64,000 nt of DNA from contig NZ_QCYJ01000103.1 of the NCBI RefSeq assembly GCF_003123685.1, positions 62,001 to 126,000 of the forward strand. Reading direction: 5' to 3'. The notes below the pieces were generated by a model. That model was not told the origin of the DNA. It saw nothing but the letters and a program-made list of their open reading frames with translations, and made no database searches. Below are positions 8,364 through 16,008 of the stretch, in pieces. Within the stretch, counting starts at the first letter, position 1, and the number at the start of each line of letters is the position of its first letter. The stretch is from Nocardia aurea. Lineage in GTDB: Bacteria; Actinomycetota; Actinomycetes; Mycobacteriales; Mycobacteriaceae. Position numbers and translations under genes: made by a program.

Positions 8364-8981
8364 CTAGGTGGCGTTGGCCGTGCGGTCGAGGGGACGCCGA
8401 CCGTCGTGCTCGACGCCCTTGTCGATGGCGAAGTCCCACAGCGCCGAGATCTTTCGCTCGAGCGCTGCGGAGTCGCCGGTCGGTATGAAGAACGACGACG
8501 TGACGATCCGGTACAGGAATTCGGCGAGGTCCCGCGCGGTCAGCAATCCCGCGCGCGCGGCGGGTAGGTCCGCCAAGGCGGGCTCGAGGTAGGGGACCAG
8601 AGACTCGATCACACCGGGCATCTGGTCGATCAGGAAGTCCAAGGACAGCTTCGGCTCGTACTTGAACATCGTCCGCATGTGCGGGAATGTGTTCGGGAAG
8701 TTCAGCATGGCGTGCAGGATGACGCGCACCCGATGTTCGGGCGCAGGCTCCTCGGCCACCGCTCGGTCGAAGGTCTCCTTCGACAGCGAGGAGATGCGCA
8801 GGTTGACCGCGGTGAGTACCTCGTCGCGACTGGCGAAGTAGCGATAGAGCGTGCCACGAGAGACGCCGGACTCGCGGCAGATGTCGGTCATCGACAGCCG
8901 GGAACTGCCGTGTCGCGCGAGTGCGCGCATGGCACCATCGAGGATGACATCGACGGTATCGCGCGCGGGTATTCCGCTCAT
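8364..8981 (-). CDS. TetR-family transcriptional regulator
   Basis: 205 residues. The N-terminal helix-turn-helix reads SMTDICRESGVSRGTLYRYF (about residues 30-49), the standard TetR DNA-binding pattern; the C-terminal ligand domain is diverged and not informative. Last of three minus-strand genes (FAH hydrolase, TetR, TetR). Its helix-turn-helix is close to that of the next TetR (SMTDVCAESGVSRGTLYRYF), so they may see similar operators. It probably represses one of the surrounding catabolic operons and answers to a substrate or CoA ester. Confidence 0.9.
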   Translation of the reverse strand: MSGIPARDTVDVILDGAMRALARHGSSRLSMTDICRESGVSRGTLYRYFASRDEVLTAVNLRISSLSKETFDRAVAEEPAPEHRVRVILHAMLNFPNTFPHMRTMFKYEPKLSLDFLIDQMPGVIESLVPYLEPALADLPAARAGLLTARDLAEFLYRIVTSSFFIPTGDSAALERKISALWDFAIDKGVEHDGRRPLDRTANAT

Positions 8982-9033
8982 GCCGTGGAGTCTACGGCCA
9001 GGGGCCGCATCGGATCGGAGCGGCGCACCCAGG

Positions 9034-9654
9034 TCAACCGACCAGTCGCCTGCCGGACTCGGTGGACACGGAGTCGATACCGAGCAGTCCCCCGAGGGTC
9101 GAGGTCAGCTCCTCGATGGACGTCGGAGCCGAGGCAGGCAATGTCGAGAACGCGATACCGCACAGTACGATGATCCGGGCGACCTGCTCCGTGGTCACCG
9201 CCCTCTGCTGGACCTGGGGGGACTGGGTCAACGCGGGATGCAGGCATTCCTGCAGCAGCGCGACGAGGGCGTCGAAACGCGTGGCGAAGCGGTCCAGGAC
9301 CATGCCCGGCTCGGTTCTGGCCAGTAACTCCATCGCGGGGAACTCCGCGCGGTGCCGCACCAAGGCGTCGACGACGACCGCGAGGCGCTCCTCGGGCTGC
9401 GGGCGCTCGGCGATCGCGGTCGTGATGCGCTCCCGCAGGCGCGTCTCCAGACGCTCCTCGACGGCCGCGATCACGTCTTCTTTGCTCTCGAAGTAGCGGT
9501 ACAGAGTCCCCCGGGAAACGCCCGACTCGGCGCACACATCTGTCATGGAGAACTTGTGCTGCCCTCGGCGGGCGAGCGCAACAAGGGCACCGTCGAGGAT
9601 GCGTTCCCAGGTCTGCGTCGAGTTCTTACTCACGAAAGCTACATTAACAGTCAT
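9034..9654 (-). CDS. TetR-family transcriptional regulator
   Basis: 206 residues with helix-turn-helix SMTDVCAESGVSRGTLYRYF near residues 35-54 and a separate ligand domain. GTG codons 6-8 codons into the frame (VSKNSTQ) could be the real start; I see no good ribosome site for either. It is 28 bases downstream of the FAH-hydrolase gene, suggesting cotranscription. It is a paralogue of the downstream TetR at the DNA-binding end; the ligand domains differ. Confidence 0.88.
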   Translation of the reverse strand: MTVNVAFVSKNSTQTWERILDGALVALARRGQHKFSMTDVCAESGVSRGTLYRYFESKEDVIAAVEERLETRLRERITTAIAERPQPEERLAVVVDALVRHRAEFPAMELLARTEPGMVLDRFATRFDALVALLQECLHPALTQSPQVQQRAVTTEQVARIIVLCGIAFSTLPASAPTSIEELTSTLGGLLGIDSVSTESGRRLVG

Positions 9655-9682
9655 TCGTGTTCAATTTGTTCCTTCGTGCTGA

Positions 9683-10666
9683 TCATGACGCACGCCACGT
9701 ATTGATGAGTCGGCCGAGGCCCTCGATGTCCAGGGTGACCGTATCGCCTGGCGTGGGATAACGGCCGAGTTCCAAGCCGCATCCGCCGCCGACCGTGCCG
9801 GTGCCGACGACGTCGCCCACGCGCAGGGTCTCACCGCGACTGATGTGGCTCAGGATCTCGCCGACGGAGAAGTGGATCGTGGTGGTGACGCCTACGCTCC
9901 ACTCCTTGCCGTTGACGAGTGCGCGCATCGTCTGCTCCTCGTGTGGATCCCACTCGTCCGGCGTCACGAGTGCGGGGCCGAGAGCGTTGGTGCCGTCGAG
10001 GTCCTTGGATTTCGCGGGGCCGAGGCCGACCGACATCTCCCGGAACTGGACGTCGCGGATCGAGACGTCGTTGAAGATCAGGTAGCCTGCGATGTGGTCG
10101 AGTGCCTCGTCGGGGTCGAGGTCGCGTCCGGTCTTGCCGATGACGGCGGCGTACTCGAGTTCGTAGTCGCAGGCGTTCGAGCCCGGCGGAACGAGAACGT
10201 CGGCGCCGTCGCCGATGACGGAGGCCGGGTTGCCCTTGTAGTAGGTCGGAGCTTCGTACCACCGCTTCGGAATCCTGCCCCGTGTCGAGTTGTGGATATG
10301 CTTCTCGTACGCCGAGCAGTCGCGAAGGCTGGTCGGCCGCGGCAGTGGGGACAGTAGGCGGACGGCGCTGCGGGCGTGCACGAGGGTCGCGCCGTTCGCG
10401 TCCCGGGTGCCGGGGGTTTCCGAGGGAAGCGACTCCAGCGCTGCGGCGACGGCGTCGCGGCCGAGACCGCTGTTGCCGAGCAGGCTGATCAGGTCGGTCG
10501 GGACGACCGCGTCGGCCACGGCGCGGGCTCGTTCGGGGGCCAGGGTGTCGGCGAGGGTGTGGCGGTAGGCCGAATTGAGGTCGACCACGTCGCCCGCGGC
10601 GGTGAGACTTCCGACCCGGGTGAGTGGTCCCATCGCGGTGTCGAGTGTGAATGTCACGTAGCGCAT
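9683..10666 (-). CDS. Fumarylacetoacetate-hydrolase (FAH) family protein
   Basis: 327 residues, FAH fold. Metal ligands are suggested by CDYELEYAAVIGK (Glu pair) and FNDVSIRD (Asp); GTGTVGGG is the late family loop. Members hydrolyse C-C bonds of 1,3-diketone acids, or act as 2-oxopent-4-enoate hydratases or decarboxylases in meta-cleavage pathways. The extra N-terminal 100 residues resemble the longer FAH-like proteins. The divergently placed amidohydrolase and extradiol dioxygenase make a ring-cleavage role likely. First gene of a minus unit with two TetR genes. Confidence 0.85.
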   Translation of the reverse strand: MRYVTFTLDTAMGPLTRVGSLTAAGDVVDLNSAYRHTLADTLAPERARAVADAVVPTDLISLLGNSGLGRDAVAAALESLPSETPGTRDANGATLVHARSAVRLLSPLPRPTSLRDCSAYEKHIHNSTRGRIPKRWYEAPTYYKGNPASVIGDGADVLVPPGSNACDYELEYAAVIGKTGRDLDPDEALDHIAGYLIFNDVSIRDVQFREMSVGLGPAKSKDLDGTNALGPALVTPDEWDPHEEQTMRALVNGKEWSVGVTTTIHFSVGEILSHISRGETLRVGDVVGTGTVGGGCGLELGRYPTPGDTVTLDIEGLGRLINTWRAS

Positions 10667-10727
10667 AGATTGTGCGTCCTTCCGAGCCGGTTCGGTGTGC
10701 CGTCAGTCACACTAACAAGCATGAGAC

Positions 10728-10742
10728 ATTATTGACAATAAT
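10728..10742. promoter_or_regulatory. Palindrome between divergent operons
   Basis: ATTATTG-A-CAATAAT is a perfect 7-1-7 palindrome in the AT-rich gap between the FAH-hydrolase/TetR unit and the amidohydrolase/extradiol unit. It could be the operator of one of the two TetR proteins encoded nearby. Confidence 0.5.
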
Positions 10743-10795
10743 TGTATCGTGTGCATAAATGTGCTGTATCGCCAGACCGCCAGGAGGACAGCCTC

Positions 10796-11851
10796 ATGCT
10801 CATCGATCTGCATGCCCATCAGCTGCTCGAAGGACAGTTCAACCAGCACGAGAAGTGGGGGCCCTTCTGGGACGGCGGCCTGCGGATCGGCGACTGGAAG
10901 CTGGGCTCCAAACGCCAGGCTCCACAGCGTCTCGAAGAGATGCTGGAGCGGTGGCAACCCGAGCCGCGGCTCGCGGCGCTCGACGCCGCGGGCATCGACA
11001 AGATGATCTTCTCGATGCCGTTGCACATGGTCGGCTACCACTACGAGCGCGAGTTCGCGATCCGGTACGCCCAGACCACCAACGATTCGATGGCCGAATT
11101 CTGCACGCACGGCCCGGATCGGTTCTACTTCTGGGCCCACGCGCCGCTACAGGATCCGGTCGCCGCGGCCAGGGAGCTCGAGCGCGCCGTCACCGAACTC
11201 GGCGCACAGGGTCTGATGATGGGGGCTCGCAACTTCGGCGGACTGGAGGTCCACGATCCGGAGTTCCGTCCCCTGTGGGAGAAGGTCTCCGAACTCGACT
11301 GCATGGTGTTCGTGCACGGCTACAACCAATCGGTCACCTGGGGTGAGAAGGCGTGTGACGATCCGTTCGACACCACCTCGATCGTCGGTATGAACAGTGA
11401 CGAGACGCTGTTCTACTGGTGGCTCACCAACGGTGGCGTCCTCGACGAGTTCCCGGATCTGAAGATCCTGATCACCCACGGCGGCGGGTTCGTGCCCTTC
11501 CAGCTCGAGCGCTTCAACGCGACCAACAAGACGATGGCTCCGGACTCGAGGAACAAGAAGGACCTCATCGAGTACAACCCGAACTTCTTCTACGACCTCG
11601 ATATCGCCAGCCCGCACATGCGCAGGGCGCTGGTCGGTGAGGTGGGTGTCGAACAGGTCGTCTACGGCGACAACTTCTCCGGTGCGGACACCCACGAAGG
11701 TGACCTCACCAGCGGGATGGGCCTCGACGAGGCCGACCGCGACAAGATCCGCTTCGAGAACGCGCTGCCGCTGCTCAAGCTTCCGGAGTCGAAGCTGTCC
11801 TCCGAGGAGATCCGCGCACTGAAGAAGATCGCCTCGTCCGCGGCCAACTGA
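10796..11851 (+). CDS. Amidohydrolase family 2 (ACMSD-like) metal hydrolase/decarboxylase
   Basis: 351 residues, TIM-barrel amidohydrolase of the family that includes aminocarboxymuconate-semialdehyde and gamma-resorcylate decarboxylases. The metal motif HAH is in IDLHAHQL at the N-terminus; later ligands are in VFVHGYN, LITHGGGF and VVYGDNFSG (Asp). I start at the ATG 8 nt behind AGGAGG; an upstream frame extension has no ribosome site. It is followed by an extradiol dioxygenase, so it may decarboxylate or hydrolyse a ring-cleavage product. Metal-dependent decarboxylase is more likely than amide hydrolysis, but this is inferred from family and context. Confidence 0.87.
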   Translation: MLIDLHAHQLLEGQFNQHEKWGPFWDGGLRIGDWKLGSKRQAPQRLEEMLERWQPEPRLAALDAAGIDKMIFSMPLHMVGYHYEREFAIRYAQTTNDSMAEFCTHGPDRFYFWAHAPLQDPVAAARELERAVTELGAQGLMMGARNFGGLEVHDPEFRPLWEKVSELDCMVFVHGYNQSVTWGEKACDDPFDTTSIVGMNSDETLFYWWLTNGGVLDEFPDLKILITHGGGFVPFQLERFNATNKTMAPDSRNKKDLIEYNPNFFYDLDIASPHMRRALVGEVGVEQVVYGDNFSGADTHEGDLTSGMGLDEADRDKIRFENALPLLKLPESKLSSEEIRALKKIASSAAN

Positions 11852-11873
11852 GTTCGAGCAGAAGGAGACTGCG

Positions 11874-12791
11874 ATGGACATCGTTGGCCTCGGCTACATC
11901 GGCCTGACGAGTGCGCATGTCGCGGACTGGCGGAGTTACGCTCCCGACGTGCTGGGCATGCAGGTCCGCCCGAGCGAGGGGGAGACGCTCCTCCTTCGGA
12001 TGGACGACCGACACCATCGGATCGCGTTGCACCCCGGTCAGCAGGAGCGGCTGGCCTACGTGGGGTGGGAACTGCTCGATCGGGTCGCATGGGACGAGTG
12101 CCTGCGGATCCTGGAAGTGGCGGGATATACCGCCGACGTCGCCGACCGGCAACTCTGCGACGAGCGGGCCGTGCACGCCATGGCCTGGATCATCGGTCCG
12201 GATCATGTCCGACACGAATTCTTCTACGGCGCGGCGTTCAACACCCACACCTTCCTGCCGGGGCGTCCGCACCACGGCTTCGTCACCGGCGACGGTGGCT
12301 TCGGCCATGTCGTCGTCACGGTCCCGGAGTGGACCGACGACCTCGACCGTTTCATCGAGAAGGTGCTGAGCTTCAAGTGGTTCGGCTCGGGCGCCGATGT
12401 CGGCAAGCGCCGATTCTACCGGCCCAAACGTAACCACCGCACCCATTCGATCGGCTACTCGATCGTCCCCGGCCTGCTGGGCCTCAACCACGTCGGCATC
12501 GAGGTCAACGACCTCGACGACGTGGGAATCGCCTATGACCGGGTGCTGGAGCGCGGCTATCCACTGATGGCGACGCTGGGCAGGCACACGCAGGACCCGG
12601 TGATCTCCTTCTACCACTTCTCCCCGTCGGGCTTCCCGATCGAGTACATCCACGGGGGAATCGAAGACAGTACGGCGCACCCTTTCGTGGAAGGCAAGTC
12701 GGAGAGCCTGTCGGTGTGGGGGCACAAATTCAACACCGATGCCCCCCGAACCGCCACGGTATACGCCGCCACGGAGTCCGTCGGTCGGTGA
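11874..12791 (+). CDS. Type I extradiol (meta-cleavage) dioxygenase
   Basis: 305 residues with two vicinal-oxygen-chelate modules, as in BphC/HsaC-type enzymes. The iron ligands are His145 (FGHVVV), His206 (LNHVGIEV) and Glu257 (FPIEYIHGG). It should cleave a catechol-like ring next to the hydroxyls with Fe(II) and O2. AGAAGGAGA precedes the ATG. Immediately downstream of the amidohydrolase. It points to an aromatic or aromatised (for example steroid-derived) intermediate in the pathway. Confidence 0.88.
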   Translation: MDIVGLGYIGLTSAHVADWRSYAPDVLGMQVRPSEGETLLLRMDDRHHRIALHPGQQERLAYVGWELLDRVAWDECLRILEVAGYTADVADRQLCDERAVHAMAWIIGPDHVRHEFFYGAAFNTHTFLPGRPHHGFVTGDGGFGHVVVTVPEWTDDLDRFIEKVLSFKWFGSGADVGKRRFYRPKRNHRTHSIGYSIVPGLLGLNHVGIEVNDLDDVGIAYDRVLERGYPLMATLGRHTQDPVISFYHFSPSGFPIEYIHGGIEDSTAHPFVEGKSESLSVWGHKFNTDAPRTATVYAATESVGR

Positions 12792-12794
12792 CCG

Positions 12795-12978
12795 GTGACC
12801 TCCGCGGCGCTCGATACCCTCGTTCTCGTGGTCCGAGCAGATATTCCTCTGCTGATCTGGGAGAGTCCCGGGACAGGGAAGACCTGGCGTCGCCCTGGGC
12901 GCGGCGATGGCTTACCCGGTCGAAGTCGTCGTCGCGTCGATCCGCGAGCCGACGGATTTCGCAGGCCTGCCGGCGTGA
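12795..12978 (+). pseudogene. MoxR-type AAA+ ATPase, truncated and frameshifted remnant
   Basis: From a GTG the frame gives LVVRADIPLLIW and a Walker A (ESPGTGKTW); a one-base shift near 12889 is then needed to read ALGAAMAYPVEVVVASIREP and TDFAGLPA, which is the continuation seen in MoxR-type ATPases that partner VWA-domain proteins. It stops at TGA 12976-12978, long before the Walker B and sensor regions. So only about 60 of some 300 residues remain. No VWA partner is present. It marks a rearrangement point between the extradiol operon and the next unit. Confidence 0.6.
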
Positions 12979-13040
12979 GCGCCGACCGGGCGCGGCGTTC
13001 GCGGCGCTGAAGTGAGTCGTCCCACCCGATAATCTTGCAC

Positions 13041-13065
13041 AGATGATACAATAGTTGTATCATCT
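13041..13065 (+). promoter_or_regulatory. Perfect 11-bp inverted repeat (operator candidate)
   Basis: AGATGATACAA (13041-13051) and TTGTATCATCT (13055-13065) are perfect inverted arms with a 3-nt spacer, in an AT-rich patch ahead of the acyl-CoA synthetase operon. Related half sites occur near 37012 (TATGATACAA) and, less exactly, at 30804-30816, so a common repressor may act at these operons. Confidence 0.65.
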
Positions 13066-13103
13066 GCTCAATAATTGTTTCGACGAGCAGAAACGGGTCC
13101 CTG

Positions 13104-13422
13104 ATGGTGGGTCTAGTCGGCAAGCCAGGCGTCCGGCTGCGGCGCGCGTTGTCCCATGTCGAGATCGTCGTGGTGCGACCGACCGCCGTCGACGTGCCCC
13201 CGACCTCCGGTGCCGTCGCGATGATCGGCGCCGCCGACCCGGCCGCGCCGGCCCGCGCCGACGCGCCGGTCGAGTCCGAGCCGGTATTGCTCGGCAAGCG
13301 CTATTTCGATGAGCAGACCGGTCTCGAGGTGCTCTGCCGCCAAAGGCGGATCAGGACGACTCGCGATCGACGAGCGCACACGGCAGATGCGTGGGGCCCA
13401 AGCCCTGCCGTCCTCGGACTGA
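13104..13422 (+). pseudogene. Small Cys protein adjoining acyl-CoA synthetase, degenerate copy
   Basis: Homologue of the 102-residue protein at 53692. It keeps HVEIVVVRP, LLGKRYFDEQTGLEVLC and, after a one-base frameshift near 13337, AKGGSGRLAIDERTRQ and the ending ALPSSD with stop at 13420-13422. Where the intact copy has LTCGG the remnant reads PTSGA, so one of the two conserved cysteines is also lost. It precedes an acyl-CoA synthetase exactly as the intact copy does, so both genes were duplicated together. Unless the frameshift is a sequence error, this copy is dead. Confidence 0.65.
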
Positions 13423-13432
13423 GGCGCAGCCT

Positions 13433-14983
13433 GTGGACCTGAATCTGTTGCTCGACATGGTGGCCGAAGGGATGCCCGACCGGGTCGTTCTGGGATCGGC
13501 CGAGACGGGAATGACGGCCGCGCAGTTGCGGCGGCGCGCGGAGAACGGGGCGGCCGTGCTCCGCGACACCGGCGCGGGCCACCTCGTCTACATCGGCATC
13601 AGCGACGAGATGTTCCCCGTGTCGCTCTTCGCGGCGAGCCGCGCGGGCGTGCCGTTCGTACCGCTCAACTACCGGCTCGCCACCGACCAGCTCGCGGCAT
13701 TGGTGGCCGAGAACTCCGCAGCCTACGTCATCGCCGACCGCGAGATCCTCGACGGCATCGGCGCGGACCCCGCTCGTTCGGCGACCAGCGCGCAGTGGAT
13801 GGCCCGTACCGGGCAGGATATCCCCGCCGCTGCCGTCCCCGTCGGCGATCCGGATTCGGTCGCGCTGCTGCTCTACACGAGCGGCACCACGGCGGCGCCG
13901 AAAGCGGCGGTACTGCGCCACCGCCACCTGACGGCCTACGTCTTCTCCACGGTCGAATTCGCCGGGGCGGCGCCCGAGGCCTGCACGCTGGTCGCGGTGC
14001 CGCCCTATCACATCGCCGGTGTCGCCAACACGATCACGAACCTGTACGCGGGCCGCCGCGTCGTCCACCTTCGGCAGTTCACCCCTGAGGGCTGGCTCGC
14101 CACCGTCGCTCGCGAAGGGGTCAGCCAGGTGATGGTGGTGCCCACGATGCTTTCCCGGGTCGTCGCGCATCTCGAGCAGACCGGTGAGCCGGTGCCGCGC
14201 AGCCTGCGGTCGATCGCCTACGGCGGCGCGCCGATGCCGACACGGGTGATCGAGCAGGCACTCGCCCTGTTCCCCGACGTCGACTTCGTCAATGCCTACG
14301 GCCTGACCGAGACGAGTTCCACCATCGCCGTGCTCGGGCCGGAGGACCACCGCAGCGCGGTGGCCGATGCCGACCCCGATATTCGCGCGCGCCTCGGCTC
14401 AGCAGGCCGACTGGTGCCCGATCTCGAGGCCGAGATCCGCGACCCCGAGGGGCGCACGCTGCCTGCCGGAGAAGTGGGACTGCTGTTCGTCCGAGGCGAG
14501 CAGGTCTCGGGCGAGTACCGGGGCGGGGCCGCAGTCGGGGCAGGCGACTGGTTCGCGACCCGCGACCTCGCCAGGATCGACGCCGAAGGCTATCTGTTCA
14601 TCCACGGTCGTGCCGACGACACCATCATCCGCGGCGGCGAGAACATCGCCCCCGCGGAGATCGAGCATGTACTGGAACAGCATTCGACGGTGGCGGAGGC
14701 GGCGGTCGTCGGCGTGCCCGACGAGGAATGGGGTCAGCGGATCGCCGCGGCGGTCGTCGGCCGCCCCGGCCGGGTACCGGACCCCGCGGCGCTGCGGGAG
14801 TGGGTTCGGGCCGCGCTACGCGGCTCGAAGACACCGGATCTGGTTCATGTCCTCGACGAACTGCCGCGCACCGATACGGGAAAGATCCTGCGGCGCGCCC
14901 TCGTCCCGGTCCTCGCGTCACTACCCCCGTCCACCCCGCGGCCACCGGCTGTCGGTTCCTATTCGTTGGAGGCAACGTCATGA
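13433..14983 (+). CDS. AMP-forming acyl-CoA synthetase (class I adenylate-forming)
   Basis: About 516 residues; activates a carboxylic acid with ATP and CoA. The P-loop is LLYTSGTTAAPKA, the adenine motif YGLTETSS, the hinge FATRDLARIDAEGYLF, RADDTIIRGGENIAPAEIE follows, and the catalytic Lys of the C-terminal domain is in TDTGKILRRAL. The start is GTG behind GAGG. First intact gene of a five-gene unit with ferredoxin, SDR, thiolase and acyl-CoA dehydrogenase. It is a paralogue of the synthetase at 54041, with which it shares the start MNL.LLDM-like region and the preceding small protein. Substrate not predictable; a cyclic or aromatic acid is plausible. Confidence 0.92.
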   Translation: MDLNLLLDMVAEGMPDRVVLGSAETGMTAAQLRRRAENGAAVLRDTGAGHLVYIGISDEMFPVSLFAASRAGVPFVPLNYRLATDQLAALVAENSAAYVIADREILDGIGADPARSATSAQWMARTGQDIPAAAVPVGDPDSVALLLYTSGTTAAPKAAVLRHRHLTAYVFSTVEFAGAAPEACTLVAVPPYHIAGVANTITNLYAGRRVVHLRQFTPEGWLATVAREGVSQVMVVPTMLSRVVAHLEQTGEPVPRSLRSIAYGGAPMPTRVIEQALALFPDVDFVNAYGLTETSSTIAVLGPEDHRSAVADADPDIRARLGSAGRLVPDLEAEIRDPEGRTLPAGEVGLLFVRGEQVSGEYRGGAAVGAGDWFATRDLARIDAEGYLFIHGRADDTIIRGGENIAPAEIEHVLEQHSTVAEAAVVGVPDEEWGQRIAAAVVGRPGRVPDPAALREWVRAALRGSKTPDLVHVLDELPRTDTGKILRRALVPVLASLPPSTPRPPAVGSYSLEATS

Positions 14984-15180
14984 CGATGAAGGTGTCGATC
15001 GCTTCCGAGAAATGTTGCGGATACGGCATCTGCGCGGAGATCTGCCCTTCGGTCTTCAAACTCGACGGCCAAGGCTTCGTGTATGTCGATGACGACGTGG
15101 TCGACGACGAGCACGTCGAAGCCGCCGTCGAGGCGGCCGACGCGTGCCCCGAAGTCGCCATCACCCTTGAATCTGCCTGA
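14980..15180 (+). CDS. Small ferredoxin (P450-type) with an extra cysteine
   Basis: 66 residues. Cluster ligands appear as Cys12-x5-Cys18 (CCGYGIC) and Cys56-Pro (DACPE), with Tyr15 where many P450 ferredoxins have His or Cys. An additional Cys22 sits in AEICPSVF where relatives have Ala-Pro. So it could hold a 3Fe-4S cluster or a 4Fe-4S with an unusual fourth ligand. It overlaps the synthetase stop (ATGA) and has GGAGG ahead. Acidic throughout. It is a candidate electron donor for the P450s or the Rieske oxygenase, or acceptor for the 2-oxoacid:ferredoxin oxidoreductase. Confidence 0.88.
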   Translation: MTMKVSIASEKCCGYGICAEICPSVFKLDGQGFVYVDDDVVDDEHVEAAVEAADACPEVAITLESA

Positions 15181-15195
15181 ACAGGAGCACATCGG

Positions 15196-16008
15196 ATGTC
15201 GAACGAGGTCGCGAAGACGATCGTCGTGATCGGGGCGGGCCCGGGTATCGGGCTGGCCGTCGGCCGACGGTGGGGCCGTGACGGATACCGCGTGGCGCTC
15301 GTCGCGCGCAATGCCGAACGTCTGGCCGGATTCGTCGAGCAACTCACCGCCGAGGGCATCACCGCTTCGGCGCACGCCACCGACATCACCGACCTCGTCG
15401 CGCTGCGGGCCACACTCACCGAGATCGAGCAGCGGCACGGAGCGATTCACACGCTCTACTACGGCCCGCCCGCGACCTCGGGCACGATGTGTGCCCCCCG
15501 CGACATCACGGTCGAGAAACTCGCGCCGATGATCGATCTCCTCAACGGCGCGGTCGCCGCGGTCGGGTACGTGCTGCCGGGCATGCTGGAGCGGCGCGAC
15601 GGCGCCCTGCTGTTCTGCATGCCGATGTCCGCGATCGATCCGGTGCTCTTCAGCTCCAATTACGCGATGGCCTGCGCGGCGATCCGCAACTACGTCCAGA
15701 GCCTGTACGTCGACGTCGCTTCGCAGGGTGTCTACGTCGGTGCCGTGCCGATCGCCGGACTCATCATCGAGGGCGACTCCGAGCGCGCGAAGAGCCTCGA
15801 TGTAACCGCGCGGCGCCCGGGCGACCGCGCCTGGGACGAATACCGCGTCTTCCACGAGGACCTGGCCGCGCACATCACCTCCGGGCAGGTCGCCGACACG
15901 TTCTGGGATCTGGCGACCGAACGTGACCGGTACGAGGAGATCCTCGGCAATCCCGCGATCTGCGAGCGGCTGCGCGAGCAGGCACTCATCGGGACCCCGG
16001 CATCGTGA
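15196..16008 (+). CDS. Atypical SDR lacking the catalytic lysine
   Basis: 270 residues with a clear Rossmann motif IGAGPGIGLAVGRRWGRDG near the start. The active-site segment reads SSNYAMACAAIRN, so Tyr156 is followed by Cys160 where SDRs have Lys (YxxxK), and the NNAG motif is replaced by YYGPPA. It may have another function (binding, isomerisation, or non-canonical reduction) or be inactive. It lies between a ferredoxin and a thiolase gene; its stop overlaps the thiolase GTG. An acyl-CoA pathway role follows only from context. Confidence 0.8.
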   Translation: MSNEVAKTIVVIGAGPGIGLAVGRRWGRDGYRVALVARNAERLAGFVEQLTAEGITASAHATDITDLVALRATLTEIEQRHGAIHTLYYGPPATSGTMCAPRDITVEKLAPMIDLLNGAVAAVGYVLPGMLERRDGALLFCMPMSAIDPVLFSSNYAMACAAIRNYVQSLYVDVASQGVYVGAVPIAGLIIEGDSERAKSLDVTARRPGDRAWDEYRVFHEDLAAHITSGQVADTFWDLATERDRYEEILGNPAICERLREQALIGTPAS

